DNA of 64,000 nt from positions 7,664,264 through 7,728,263 of the forward strand of contig CM055754.1 of the NCBI GenBank assembly GCA_029465975.1. The letters run 5' to 3'. Below are positions 34,513-47,640 of the stretch, one piece after another; the stretch's first letter is position 1, and every line of letters begins with the position of its first letter. A program made the translations under genes and the position numbers. Origin of the DNA: Dallia pectoralis (lineage: Eukaryota > Chordata > Actinopteri > Esociformes > Umbridae). A model generated the notes under the pieces. It saw only the letters and a list, made by a program, of their open reading frames with translations. It made no database searches and had not been told where the DNA came from.

Positions 34513-35289
34513 TATATCTTTTGAAATAGTTTTGAAGTTTTTTAGCTTTTATTTTGTGAATTCTGTTTTTTCTGTATGATGTAGTTAAAACAGCTAAACC
34601 TCAACATTTTAGCTGTAAAATGCCACATGCAGTAGCTAATATTAAGAAATATGTTGTGCTTTTACTTTTTTAGTCCCAGCCCGTCCCTGGGTAGTAGGTA
34701 TCAGCTGGCTTTTTTAAAGTCCCATTCATAAAAGCTGTATAGTATTGCAATCGAAGTTCGCACTAATTCTACAATTCGAAATTCTAGTGAAATGCACCTA
34801 GTCGTTATCTAAGGGATTATGTTCGCCAAATACTGAATATTACCATCCATGGGCCAAATGTCTGTCTCATTCTGCGCTCACAATAGTACAAAGGTATAGG
34901 GAAAACATGACATGGATTTAAGGAGAAATAACTTTCATTAATGTATAGTGTAAGGCAAGTCAAATGGATTTGGGAAATGGACCGGCCGGGATTTAATATT
35001 TTCGGTGCTGAAAAGAAAGTTGTTATGTATTAGCAGTCACATCGATATTGCCCGCATAATCATACCGTATGATCAAATAATGAGGGGGACAAATTGTCCT
35101 TCTTTGAATATTGGGGGGGACGTGTCCCCCTGTCCCCCCATAGAATTACGCCTATGGAATGAACCCGTTGTGAAAGTGCTTTTGAAATATTCCAGAACGT
35201 GTTGTTATTGATTCTTTTTTACAATCTCTCTGAAAGTTTGGTTCACTACAGTGAAGTGTATATTTTTTTGGTGAATTCATTGTTACAAT
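34513..35289. other. unique sequence, no gene seen
   Basis: AT-rich sequence with one odd G/C-homopolymer patch at about 35081-35140 (runs of g followed by runs of c). It may be the decayed end of a DNA transposon. Confidence 0.4.
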
Positions 35290-35694
35290 TTAAACTGTGC
35301 TTCTGATTCTGAGTGTTTATAGAAATGACTGAGTGATGTATCTTTTCATATAGCTAGGATAATAATAGGATAGAATCGTGGAGCAAAACATCGATTGCAC
35401 CTATCAAGTCAAAGACTTGGAATGTCAGATAACATACATGTTTCCGTGGACTACAGATTAGCATAGCCGGGCCGAGTCTGACAGAGGGACAGATATTACT
35501 TGTGAGGAAATGTAAAAAGTATTAACATTTATTTAGATATCCAACGGTTTCAGTCCGAGTCGCCTGTTTTTGAGGAAATAAGTTATTTAGCTACCATCAC
35601 ACTTCTAATGCCACAACCCATTAAACTGTGCTTCTGATTCTGAGTGTTTATAGAAATGACTGAGTGATGTATCTTTTCATATAGCTAGGATAAT
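35290..35694. repeat. 74-bp exact direct repeat, 331 bp apart
   Basis: 35290-35363 and 35621-35694 (both starting ttaaactgtgcttctgattc) are identical across 74 bp, with weaker similarity for a few bases beyond. The 257 bp between them are unique. This could be a local duplication or the footprint of a rearrangement. No terminal inverted repeats were found in the intervening segment. Confidence 0.9.
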
Positions 35695-36962
35695 TAGGAT
35701 CACATAATATGAGCCACATGTTTCTGAGCCAGTTTTCCAGTGTCAGACTAGCCCGTCCCAGATTATTACTTGCCCCAGAGTGCTCACTCCTGCCCCAGAG
35801 CCCCAGAGCTCACTCCTGCCCCAAATGTGCCCCAGAAAAGGCCCCAACATTTAAGTTTAAGTTATTTAGTCAACGGTGTTTCAATAATACATTTGTAGTG
35901 AGTTTCAGCGTTGGACTTCTAAGACTCCGTGATGCAGTCTTCTGCTTTGTAACACATTAATGTGTATTAGAAGTGCCCCCATTTATTACCACATCAGTGG
36001 GAATTATGGCATACCAGACATCACTGTATCATACGTGTTATATTCTCAAAGCAGGATATATAGTACTCTACACTCCATAAACTGTCTAATTTCATCATAA
36101 TTGATGGGATAGATCTAGATTTTGGAAAATTAGGCACTGTAAATATTTTCCAGTCGGATAAAATCATAGCTTCCTTTTTTGCATTTGCTACTGTCATGAT
36201 TGCAAGTTGCTTCATCAGACTTTAATTGGTTGTGCTAAATAATGCACACAGTAGCATTGGTTAGCAAACAGCCTTTTGACTTCATATACAAAGAAATGTT
36301 GCTTAATTACACTTTTTTAATAAAGTTTTGGATTGCGCAGACTAGACTGGATGTAATGGAGGAGGGTTTGTTACATTTTCAAATGTCAGAAAAAGCACTC
36401 CAGCATTTGGATTAGCTGAAAACAAACACATCTTTCCCTCAGTAAATCTGGGTTAATTAGCATGGGTCAATATACAGTTAGTAGCAATGCTTTCTTCATG
36501 AGCTAGGAGATGATGCTTACTTCTGCAACTTTATATTACTAAATTGTTTAGCGCATTAATTATTACCAATAGTTAATCCGTGTAACGCTGTAGCGCAATT
36601 ATGGGACAGCTGCGAGCGCTACAAGCTAATGCAACTCAGTGTTGGTTCTTCCAGTTAAATATTGTCTTCTGACTGCTTATAATTGTAATCTGGGAGATTC
36701 CCCTAAAGCTAACGTATCAAAACACAGTTCAGAGATGGTCAGGATTATGGTGCTGCTGCTTTGTTGTAAGCTAACAGTGTCTAGGGCATTACTGCATCTT
36801 GCTGTAAGTCAATCTTAAATAATCGTGATTACCCTGTGTAGTAATAGTCGAAGGCATTACTAGCAGGATTTAATAGGAGTTATGCACCTGTATAAAGACA
36901 CTTAGTGTTGGTCCATGTTTTATTTCTATTAGTGACAGTGATTAGTGCTTATTGACATCGCT
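35695..36962. other. unique sequence, no gene seen
   Basis: A small cluster of tgccccaga units occurs at about 35771-35850. Otherwise the sequence is unique and AT-rich with no recognisable coding region. Confidence 0.4.
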
Positions 36963-37125
36963 GTCAGGAAAAACTCTTGTAGGGTGTAGTCTGATGAAGT
37001 GGCATGAACCAGACGCAGGCATAGGTACGTTTATATAACAACAAACCTGGTAAACGGTGAAACATCAACACTGTGAATTTAAAATAAAGTCCTGCATACC
37101 GAGCGCATAGCCATTTCTTATTAGG
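36963..37125 (-). repeat. possible LTR fragment
   Basis: Starts tgtcagg and contains gacgcaggcat and aaacctggtaaacgg, which recall the U5-R part of gypsy-type fish LTRs in reverse orientation. There is no matching end or target duplication, so this is tentative. Confidence 0.3.
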
Positions 37126-38657
37126 CCAACATGCATGCTATGCAATGAATGGTCTTTATTCTAACCATCTTGCATTAGCTGTCCCGAATGGGTGAGCTGT
37201 GAGGTCACAGTGTGTTAGGGGTGAGTACTCCTCTGTGTAATGTTGATTAGAAGCACAGCTGATTTGGGTTTATCTTTGACATTGTGTATATCTTGCTGTG
37301 CCTGGCTTTCGACACTACACCCATTGGACCGTTGTGACATTAGCAGTATTTGTCATGTGTTGTGATATCTTACTGGTTCCATCATTTGTTTTACTGAATG
37401 CAGTGAATGCTATTTTCATGGTAAGGCGAAAACCACGTCTTCACCCCGTGCCTCACGGTTTTCCTTTCATTCACTCATCCTTTGACTCGTTCATTGTCTT
37501 ATCCTCCGTCAACCAGGTCCCAATCAGTAATCATGTGTACATAATTGCTCCTCGGCCACCCCTGTTTGTGGTTCATCGTTTGGTGTCAGTTCAGGTGGGT
37601 GTTTGCCATTTTCTGATTTTGCTAGTTAGCTTGTTGTTCTGTTCCTAGCGTATAAAATGAGATCATGTTCAAGAGAAGCTCTGCGTTTGCGTCCTCCATT
37701 TTCCATAATTGTGTCCGCAATAGCATTTGTGGGAGGAGGTACTTGTTTAGGCTCTTCAATCCCTCGCCCTGCAAAGCGAATATTGTACCGTTCAACGAAA
37801 TGTTGAAATGTCAAGAAGGCAACCAATCACAGCAGCAACATTTTGAAGAGTTTCTCTAGCCAATCATCTTGAGGAGGTCAACAAGGGGGTATAGCATCAA
37901 AGAATGAAGGATAACTAGCACGTGCCTACTGTATAGGCCGCCAGTATGACATTATGAAAGTAACCTTTTATACATAGTCTTGACATTATTTCTCCCAGTC
38001 CCGAATTCAAGAGCAAGAGCCCTTTACCAGATTGAGCAGGGGTAAAGCCTGCAGTATTAGTTTGTAGTTCTATTGTAGACTATATGGTACATGTCACGTA
38101 CACGTACTCATGCTGTACAAGCGGTACACGCACATGTGAATGTTTATTAATCAGCTAATCACCCACTCCATGTTTAAAGATCTCGAGGCACCATTTAGGT
38201 GAACCAGTCGCACACAAAATTGAAATGTACATTGTGTATGTAGATGACGGTTCATTATCTCGAGGTTTTGCTAAACTTTGCTGTTTGAATTGTTTTAAGA
38301 CGTTACATTTACATGATTTATCTGTGCGAGATAAATCGGCATGGACTCTCTGATGTAGCTCATGTAGACCAGTTGACCGAGTACCCGGCGTTGCTTCCTA
38401 GTTCGTCTTTCCTGCGACTATAATGTACTCGCCGAAAAATTGCTGAAGCAGCAACAGAAAGACTGAATGGTTTCTGCTGCCCGTCCACCAGGCTGGTGAT
38501 TGGTTGCTTCCGGTCAACAACAACAGAAAGACCTTCATCCCCGGAGTGGAAAGCACATGGAGGTGCAGTCTGGAATATCAAGGTTATCCGCTCAGTGGCC
38601 TGACCACTGCTGCCTGGTGAACTCGTAAACTATGAGATCGGCCAGTTGGCGGCGGCT
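37126..38657. other. unassigned sequence, no gene seen
   Basis: Frames of up to 116 codons (37298-37648) show no known domain. They are likely chance or decayed repeat. No other feature is recognised. Confidence 0.35.
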
Positions 38658-38835
38658 GTAGAACGTACATGTTCAATTGCACCAGCTACAGAACATACGT
38701 GTTCTACAGCACCAGCTACACAACATACGTGTTCTATTGCACCAGCTACAGAACATACGTGCTTTACTGCACCAGCTACAGAACATACGTGTTCAACAGC
38801 ACCAGCTACAGAACATACGTGTTCTATTGCACCAC
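38658..38835. repeat. 30-bp minisatellite, six copies
   Basis: Six units of 30 bp, each with gaacatacgtgttc (an imperfect palindrome) and caccagctaca. Because 30 is a multiple of three, frames stay open on both strands (for example repeats of APATEHTCSI). I do not regard these as real proteins. Confidence 0.9.
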
Positions 38836-39189
38836 TACTTGCATACAGCATACGACACTGCAGTTATTGAGTCGAGTCAACCAGACCACCTTGGTTCAGT
38901 GGCGCAGACGGAAAACTCCGGACGTGCTTGTGATCCTCCTATGAATACAGCCCTCCCCCCTCTCCAGGACGAGAAGCCACTTCAGCACGAGATGCCTGGC
39001 CTTCCGCACAACCAAACGTACGCCATGTACCTCTTAGAGTCGTGTCTTTTTGTCGTTAAGGCGGCTCGTCACTGAGGCACTAGCTGTGTGTGTGTGTGTC
39101 ACATGTACTGGGCCTGTCTATGAGGTAGCGAAACGCCCAGGACGCTGCTTCAAGCCGTTTGAGGCCTAAGTGATGTTCCGGACAACCCC
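38836..39189. other. no gene seen
   Basis: Sequence following the minisatellite. Short frames extend through it, but nothing is recognisable. A short TG run lies at about 39086-39099. Confidence 0.35.
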
Positions 39190-39545
39190 TGCACCCACAG
39201 CAGCTTCATCTTTACACAAGACACACATCAAGCTTCCAAAGACAATGTCAGAGGCATTAGACGCGCACGAAATAAGGAGTTCCAAAACAGGCAGACATGG
39301 GTAAAGAGCATATAAAAGCAGACCCCACACTCCACAGCACACATTTCCTGTCACCGTTATTTTCTGTCCTGTTGCCTAGTTACCTTACCTCCACCTATAT
39401 GTACATGAACCTGAACTACCTTGTACCACGGCACATCAGCTCGATACTGATGCTCCCGTATATGAAACCCGCCGTTGTCATTGGTTACCGTTATTCATTA
39501 TTATTTGTATCATTATCAATTTGTATCTTGTTGTATCGTATTATT
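39190..39545 (+). repeat. dispersed fish repeat fragment
   Basis: The part at about 39412-39530 (actaccttgtaccacggc, tcgatactgatgctcccgta) resembles a repeat I associate with salmonid genomes, in which similar 'gtactggtactccctgta'-type strings recur. A TATA-like gcatataaaagc lies at 39308-39319. The element class is not assigned. Confidence 0.35.
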
Positions 39546-41244
39546 GTTCCTCCCCCTTTATCTTACGCTTTACTTTCTGACTGAATAAGCTGCATTTTAC
39601 TGTAGATGACTGTTGTTGACAAAGTACGTGAGATGATTCTGACGCCCGCAAATTAAATACAATATCCCGGAAATCAATGGGACAACAGCAACGGTCGAGG
39701 TGAGTTTAATACGTGTCATTCCCTCCATTAGCATAGCTAACGTTATATGAACTATTAGCTCATTTCCCTGTTAAGGTATTAAAATTTCTTTAATGCGCGG
39801 TAAAGAGACAACATGTCATATCTTCTCCCAAACACCAGGATACAGACGATATTTCAACCATATTTCAAATATGCAACCAGGATGAACTGTAATCATCGGA
39901 AGCACGTTTTAAAGCCTGTAATGTCCTTGAACCAGAGAAGCCTTCCGGTATTACCTGAATATTGCAAGCCGCTTGGCTGGGTTTGCAACTATCACTCATG
40001 GCCGCTTAGTTTGATAGGTGGAATATTTCCTGTGTACTAAAATGACAGCTTACCTTGCCTTGTCGTGGTATCTTGGCAACGTAATGTACACGCAGCTACA
40101 TCTGCTCGTTTGTCATGTAGCTGGGTTTCTCACGTGGGCCTTAAGTGTGACTTGCCAAACTGGCAAGACATTAGCCAGACGATGTGGCTGCAAGAGATTT
40201 CTAAATACGGCGCAAAACTAAAAAGGTTTCTGCATCTCTTTTAACTAGACGATCAAGCGAAATCCAGGAAAATATACTTCATACCGTGAACAAGATGCTA
40301 GTCTTTTGAGCCGAGATGCTTTTCGCATTGTCTATTTTAACGGAAAGTTATCTGCTATCATAGTAATAACATTGCATACACCCATGCAACATTTCATTGA
40401 CGTTGGAGAAAAAAAACTCACTTTGCTTTTGCCATTTGAATCTTCTCTCTACATGCATTCCTCGAAGCCTGTAACCTAATACACAAAACGGTTCCAAAAG
40501 GAACAATTCAAAAGCACAACATTGCCGCGGTGCTTTATATCTCTAATACAAGGCCATGAGACGGGAATCAATCACGCAGGCTGGCTGAACTACGTGATGT
40601 ATGAGACAGGGAAGGGAAAACATAAGGGCTAGGGAAAGTGTGGGAGCGGAAACAGACAGGTAGTAGAAGGTGGTAGCTGATTGGCAGACAGGAAGACGAT
40701 GCAGGACAAGTCGAGGTGTTGGATGGAAGCCAGCGCGTTTGAGGCAAACTGTTTTTCTGTCAGCTCGGTTAAAACCAATGCAAAGCTTAGCCTGCAGCGA
40801 AGGGTCAATTGTTGATCGCGTTTCAATAAATGGTCTGTGTTTTAAATCAAACCCAATCCCCTAATCCGGGCATCAGATTGGACATGTTGTTATGTGAGGT
40901 TGTCTGAACTGAAATAACAGCAAAACTAACGCTGTCAAAACCTCGCTGACAGACTTCGAATGACCCTGTTCAAGGTGTTCAAAATCCAAAATTAGTGATG
41001 TTTCTAGGTAAAATGAATACATGTTTTACTGTTAAGTGGATTAAATATGTGTCGTTGTTTACCTTCACTTCCTGATTTGTGTTTTTGAAGCACCTGCGCT
41101 GTGCTGATGACTGGTTGGTATTTCATCTGTGACTTTTCGCTCAGCCAGCAGAACCTGTTCATGCAGGGGTTCTGAGTCTTGTGGTTTCAACTGCAGCTGG
41201 CTGTGTTTGATCTATCCGTCTTTTATCTGCTTGAAGAACAGAGA

Positions 41245-41248
<4 letters not shown>
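39546..41248. other. unique sequence, no gene seen
   Basis: No coding exon or repeat family is recognised. Confidence 0.4.
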
Positions 41249-41306
<58 letters not shown>

Positions 41307-41310
41307 GCGT

Positions 41311-41341
<31 letters not shown>

Positions 41342-41352
41342 CGTGCGTGCAT
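41249..41352. repeat. long (GT)n microsatellite
   Basis: About 100 bp of GT repeats with GCGTGT interruptions in the middle. Apparent Cys/Val-rich frames across it are artefacts of the repeat. Confidence 0.97.
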
Positions 41353-42540
41353 AAAAGTGTGCTTGGGTGAGCAAAATGTTCTGTTCAGAGTATTTGTGTA
41401 TGTGTGTGTGTGTGCATATTTGTGTGAGCAATAGCGTGTGGATTAATGTGTGGATTATTGTGTGCATGCGGTGGGGTGAGCAAAATAATCAGAGAGACAA
41501 TAATAATATATTTTCAGTTTGTGCTTTTAGTCGAAGTGCAGGGCAACATTAAACTGAACATGTAACAGTTGTGAAGATGGATGCTGTTTCATTTAACCAA
41601 TCACAAGTAGTTACTGAAATCAATGCATTTTAATACCAGAGTTTCACCACTTACTTGACAGCATTCTGCCAAGGAAAGTGGTCAGCCAGTCTAGCATTAA
41701 GTATTATTTATTTCATTACCGATAGGTTCGGCTGTCACATGTCACAGGATCAGCTCAAATCAGCGTTACTGCGAATACCGTCATTTTAGAGCAGAGTTCA
41801 CATATCTGAGAACACAAACGGGTTTACGGGACTTACACAGAAGGTTTTAAAAGAGCTATTTTTATGCTTGGTATTTGTTGAGGTGAGGAGGAAAGTGACA
41901 TCTCTTCACGTCAGCAAAGACTTACAGGATTTATAATCCAACAGAATGTTCTTGTTGATACAGTACAATTGTTAACTTCGGGAAAATGATCTGCTCTCAT
42001 AATGATGTACTAATTACCGCGGTAATTAACTGTTGTCTTCAGTGAGAATCACCGCTGTGTCGCCACGGCCCCGTGCCACCTTGCCACCACCGAGCGAAGG
42101 CGTGACGGCTCCACAGGTTTGGGGCCTCTGAGAGCGTACGCATGTAGACGGTGCACATTGGAGAGCCAGTTTAAATAGCAGGTAGGTCGTAGACGGTGTA
42201 CCACATCGAGATCTCGAAGCGTCCTACCTGGCCTATTGCTCATCATCTGCTGGGCCAAGCTCCGGTACTAACAAGCTCCGGTACTAACAAGCTCCGGTAC
42301 TAACTCTTGAAGGGGCACATTACCCTGTTTACCGCTGAACTGGTGGCCGGGGCCCAGGAGACCAACAGCGTGTGACTTGAGGTACCTGGACCTACGAGAC
42401 TACGTACTGGGTAGGGGCACACTGATTAAAATATGTATGTATCCCAGATGACATGTCTGAAGTATATAAACCCACTGGGATTCTCAAAAGCTGGGGAGCT
42501 CCAGACCAAAGCATATAAGATATGTTGTATCGACAAACCT
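41353..42540. other. unique sequence, no gene seen
   Basis: Contains a small three-copy 16-bp tandem repeat (aagctccggtactaac) at about 42258-42305. No coding region is evident. Confidence 0.45.
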
Positions 42541-43900
42541 ATATCTGCCTCAGGCTGTCTTCCACAAACATACATCTGCCTCAGTCTGTCTTCCACAAAC
42601 ATATTTCTGCCTCAGTCTGTCTTCCACAAACATACATCTGTCTTCCACAAACATATTTCAGCCTCAGTCTGTCTTCCACAAACATACATCTGTCTTCCAC
42701 AAACATATATCTGCCTCAGTCTGTCTTCCAAACAAACATCCACAAACATTTCTGCCTCAGTCTGTCTTCCACAAACATATTTCTGCCTCAGTCTGTCTTC
42801 CACAAACATACATCTGTCTTCCACAAACATATATCTGCCTCAGTCTGTCTTCCACAAACATATATCTGCCTCAGTCTGTCTTCCACAAACATATATCTGC
42901 CTCAGTCTGTCTTCCACAAACATATATCTGCCTCAGTCTGTCTTCCACAAACATATATCTGCCTCAGTCTGTCTTCCACAAACATATATCTGCCTCAGTC
43001 TGTATTCCACAAACATACATCTGCCTCAGTCTGTCTTCCACAAACATATTTCTGCCTCAGTCTGTCTTCCACAAACATACATCTGTCTTCCACAAACATA
43101 TATCTGCCTCAGTCTGTCTTCCACAAACATACATCTGCCTCAGTCTGTCTTCCACAAACATATTTCTGCCTCAGTCTGTCTTCCACAAACATACATCTGT
43201 CTTCCACAAACATATATCTGCCTCAGTCTGTCTTCCACAAACATATATCTGCCTCAGTCTGTCTTCCACAAACATATATCTGCCTCAGTCTGTCTTCCAC
43301 AAACATATATCTGCCTCAGTCTGTCTTCCACAAACATATATCTGCCTCAGTCTGTTTTCCACAAACATAGATCTGCCTCAGTCCTTCTTCCACAAATATA
43401 TATCTGTCTCAGTCTGTTTTCCACAAACATATATCTGCCTCAGTCTGTCTTCCACAAACATATATCTGCCTCATTCTGTCTTCCACAAACATATATCTGC
43501 CTCATTCTGTCTTCCACAAACATATATCTGCCTCAGTCTGTCTTCCACAAACATATATCTGCCTCATTCTGTCTTCCACAAACATATATCTGCCTCAGTC
43601 TGTCTTTCACAAACATACATCTGTCTTCCACAAACATATATCTGCCTCAGTCTGTCTTCCACAAACATATATCTGCCTCAGTCTGTCTTCCACAAACATA
43701 TTTCTGCCTCAGTCTGTCTTTCACAAACATACATCTGTCTTCCACAAACATATATCTGCCTTAGTCTGTCTTCCACAAACATATATCTGCCTCAGTCTGT
43801 TTTCCACAAACATATATCTGCCTCAGTCCTTCTTCCACAAACATATATCTGCCTCAGTCCTTCTTCCACAAACATATATCTGCCTCAGTCTGTCTTCTAC
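42541..43900. repeat. 31-bp minisatellite, about 44 copies
   Basis: The 31-bp unit contains ctgtcttccacaaacatata and tctgcctcag. Some units are shortened so that tcttccacaaacat follows directly on the previous unit. Because 31 is not a multiple of three, each frame reads the unit in rotation. As none of the three phases has a stop, a 443-codon frame results (42433-43764). It has no start context or codon bias and should not be taken as a gene. Confidence 0.95.
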
Positions 43901-46150
43901 TCTCTCTGCTCCAATCTTGCCTCTCACTGCCAAGATTCCTCTCTATGGTGAACAACTTAAACCAGATGTAATGTTAGTGAACAATAAGTATGGGATGATG
44001 ATCATCTAGAGACGGACTGTTGTTTGCATCCATTAAGGGTCTGGAGGATATTTTCCAACTGAAGATCATGCATAGTCTTATTTCACACTAAAGTAGTAAG
44101 AAATATTTTATTAAAGCTTTAGCGTTCATAGTCAACAGTGCACGTCCACCACCATTCAAAAGCCAACACAGAGTTTCTCTACAGTCACTCTGCCAACATA
44201 ATATTCTGGATGTAGCAGCTTGACAGGCCAGCATCTCAATAGACTCCTAATAAGAAATTAGGATGCATGATGAAAAAAAATTGGGGGTTATTTTCCATCA
44301 GGAAATCGTAGACATTTTATTAAACCAGATATTATCAGTCAAAATGACAGGCCTCTATAAATTATGCACCGTAAACGTGTCGAAATCAGTACATTGCTAA
44401 CTCCCTATCTCCTGGGTTTTTCTAGTTTGGTCCACCACATAAATAGTAAATAATTAGCAGGTTCCTGGCTGACCTAGGAAAAGGTAAAATAATGGTTTCA
44501 GCTCACCAGTGAAGTCAGTTTTTCAAAGTGATCGACAAAAAAGGGAAGAGAATGGATAATAGATTATTAGGAAGTTTAGATTTACTCCATTTCACTCAGC
44601 ACTATCTCTGTTTTGTGAAATCGCAGAGTCACAATTCTGTTCAATGTTTTGACTTGTAATACACTTCAATGCTCAAACGTAAGCTTTTTTCTTTTAACGA
44701 TGCACCCACTACATCACGGTCACTCAGCCACAAAGAAGGAGGTTAAGGCCCAGCCGGAATAACGGCACAGAGTCATCGGATGTGGCCCGGGAGTAGAGAG
44801 GGATCGAAGAAGAACATTCCGGAGTCGGGAGATGTGTAAAGCAAAAAGGGAGAGATAATGGCAATGACAGAGTGTGTTCATGGAGGGAAGTAGGACTGAA
44901 GCGGAAGACTCAGGAGACAGGGGAAGGATAAAGGAGCGACGATGGCATAGAAGAGCACTGGGAGAGAACGAATACGGTGATGGCACCTGACCATCTGGAT
45001 AGGAGCTGAGTGGGTAGGGTTTAAGGAGAGAAAGAGAGAGAAAGGATACAAAGTAATGATCAGAAAGCTGGAGGCGGGTTGCGGCGAGATTTATCTTCTT
45101 GTTTGTGCGTTTCACCTAGTAGACAGAACAGCTTACAATGGGATTTCTTCCAAATTGGCTGTGTGATGTCAAGCAGTCTGCCACACTCCATAAATTCTAA
45201 AATGAGAAAGGGCCACTGACTAAAACAAACTCGGGCGAATAGTCATAATCGTGTTTATGATTTGCCGTTTTTTACAGTTAGGGCAACGAGGTTGTCTCTC
45301 TGTACGGCAATTTTGCAAGCAGGCTATTTGTGTTTGAGGAAGATACGGATGGGTATTTTTTGTAAATGAGATTCATTGCTGCCTCAAACATTTCTTACCA
45401 GCTAAGTTAATACTCAAAAGGTCATAAATTAGAGCAATAATTGACTGTGTTTGTTTTTCAACATTTTTATCAGTGATTAACACCTTTTACAAAAACGAAT
45501 ATCATTGGGTTATTTGAAGCTTGCGTGCATTGTGAGAATTGTTTTTCCTCTGTTGCTGAAATGTCACAATTTTGTAGCTCGAATAGTTTGGTCGAGACTA
45601 AAGAAACTTGTGAGGAAAGTCACACGTGTATCTAGCTTAAAAAAGGAGTTTTACAAACTTGTTTACCAGACCTTCTCTCTATAACACTGTGGCTCGTTAA
45701 ATGCTATTCTCAGTTGCCTTACATCAGAATATTCTGTAGGATGCCAGGAAGTGTCTATCTTCAACACAAGATCTATGCAAAACAGACAATGTCTGGACTC
45801 CAAGGTGGGAAAATGGAATGTGCAGCCAGAGAACAATCCAACTTTCCTGCACGGAGTGAAATTAGTATTTTGTGTTCACAGAAAATGATCAAGCATGATT
45901 TTAGGTGGAGAGTGGGCAGGTGTGCATGTATGTATGTTTGTTGTCTTCATTCAGAGAGAGAAACTCCAGCTAATTGTAAATTCTAAGTGTAGTGCCCTTT
46001 TGCTGGCTAATGATTGCTACTCGATGCAGCAAGTTAATTGCACTACTAATCCATTTGCATTAATTGGTTATGTTTAACTTGAGTAAAATTAAACAATGTA
46101 GCTTTTAACTCACCATCGACTAAATCAGCATATACTGCTATAGGTGCTGT
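43901..46150. other. unique sequence, no gene seen
   Basis: Ordinary AT-rich unique DNA. The purine-rich stretch at about 44740-45060 gives a long minus-strand open frame (131 codons) with low-complexity content and no domain. Confidence 0.45.
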
Positions 46151-46153
46151 GTG

Positions 46154-46184
<31 letters not shown>
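46154..46184. repeat. (TA)n microsatellite
   Basis: About 15 TA units, without interruption. Confidence 0.95.
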
Positions 46185-46189
<5 letters not shown>

Positions 46190-47419
46190 ACCTTTAAATC
46201 AAACTGCTTAAAACCCTACCAGATTCATTCCCTTTTTTCAAAACCCACCCCTCGTTGGAAATGTTTTACCAGAGAACGTGAATACCTTTTAATAAGAGAT
46301 GACTGGGACATTGTGAGACGGAGGAATTTAGGTTACCGACTGAACAATATTACTTGAAACGCAAGACCCATTAATGTCAAGTGTATCTCTCTCACCGTGG
46401 GGCTCTGTAGCTGAGCTCTGGAGATGAAGAGCAGAATCTTTCACATTGAGTGTAAACGTAAACCACTGTCTAGTCACGACGTCGTAAAGTAAAAAAGAAC
46501 AGCCGTTGAACGCTGGCGCGGTGTAGCTTAATATTTCAATTGATTTCAATTTGTTTCGCATACATAATTGACCCGCCACGTGTACGATTACATAGCGTTT
46601 CTACATAAGAACGTCACGGCCCGTAAACACACACAGGCGCCACACACTACAGTTATTTTTAATGCTCGTCCGAACGCAGAGAAATGTTTATTAAAACATC
46701 CGACCGGGCAAACAAAATGGACGACAGGGAAGCTAATCGTATCTGTCTGACACTTCCTTTCATATACTCTAGCTTGTAATTATTAGTTCAATGACGGTCC
46801 TGCTACTGCTGGATGGATTTCCGTGGAGGTTAAATCCTGTTATGTGAGATGACCCCCCCCACACACACACACTCCCACCACACACAAACATACACACACG
46901 CTCACACACTCAGAATGCAATATGCCGAAATAAAAGATGGCAGCTCTGCGATTGCTGATAAACACCGGTGAGCATTGGAGGGAGTGTGATTAAAAAACGA
47001 GCGCGCACACTAACCCAACAAAGCAGCCGTTAAAGAAACCCCTGAAACTATGTGCACCACATACTGGTCTGGACGAGAAGGTAAAACCGGAGGTTCCTCT
47101 TGTTGGGCACTCTGCGGAGGGTTAGCACTTAATAAACGGCGCACACACTGCCAATGTGTTAAACGCCAGCGGGCACAGTTGGGTACGAGACATGAGTCAG
47201 CTTCCGTAGGTTAGGGCGATCTGGGTGCTGAATTCACTGCATTGTTGTTCGTCTGAGACGTTCATCTCAGCCTGGAATTCAATGGTCGAACGCTCTTCCC
47301 TGTTGAGAACAGACGGCAGGAAGGAACGTAGGAAGTAAAAAATATAGTAATACGACAGCGTACGTTTAGTATAACTGCTCTCCTTTCTCCACTTTCGTAA
47401 CCGTATGCTTTAACAATTG
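46185..47419. other. unique sequence, candidate conserved block
   Basis: 46370-46840 is a non-repetitive stretch of even complexity with CpGs and AT cores (for example cttgtaattattagttcaat near 46772-46791). It could be a regulatory element. A C-run followed by AC repeats lies at about 46852-46905. No coding exon was recognised. Confidence 0.3.
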
Positions 47420-47640
47420 TATCTTTTTTTATCTTAATCTTTTTGACATTTACCAGATGCTCTTATCCAGAGGAACTTTCGAGAGCAATTAGGGTTAACT
47501 CTCTCGCTCCAAGACAAACGGACAGATTGTCTGCCTTGGCAGCTCGCGGAATCAGGGAAGTAGCATTTCGGTTACAGGGCGAGTGCACCAGTTGCTAGGT
47601 TATCTGCTGCTTCATTAGCAGCCATCTGCCGCTCAGCTAC
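47420..47640 (-). mobile_element. tRNA-derived SINE-like element
   Basis: The minus strand starts GTAGCTGAGCGG (47640-47629), a perfect match to an RNA polymerase III A-box. It continues through a decayed B-box region and ends in CTCTGGATAAGAGCATCTGG followed by AAATGTCAAAAAG and an A/T-rich tail. That end resembles the shared 3' tail (LINE-derived) of several fish SINEs. No coding capacity. Confidence 0.6.

Noticed and set aside
35081..35150. Terminal inverted repeat of a transposon with G- and C-runs
   Set aside because: It resembles the ends of some hAT-type elements, but no partner end or target duplication could be found.
37180..37650. LTR or polyprotein fragment behind the 116-codon frame at 37298
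   Set aside because: Some strings recall gypsy LTRs, but there are no ends, purine tract or domains to support it.
38646..39075. Small secreted or repeat protein with APATEHTCSI repeats
   Set aside because: Open frames on both strands follow from the 30-bp unit, and there is no signal peptide or conserved flank.
41129..41467. Cys/Val- and His/Thr-rich frames
   Set aside because: They are translations of a GT microsatellite.
42433..43764. 443-codon plus-strand frame as a gene
   Set aside because: It is made of a 31-bp repeat read in rotating phase, without codon bias or domain.
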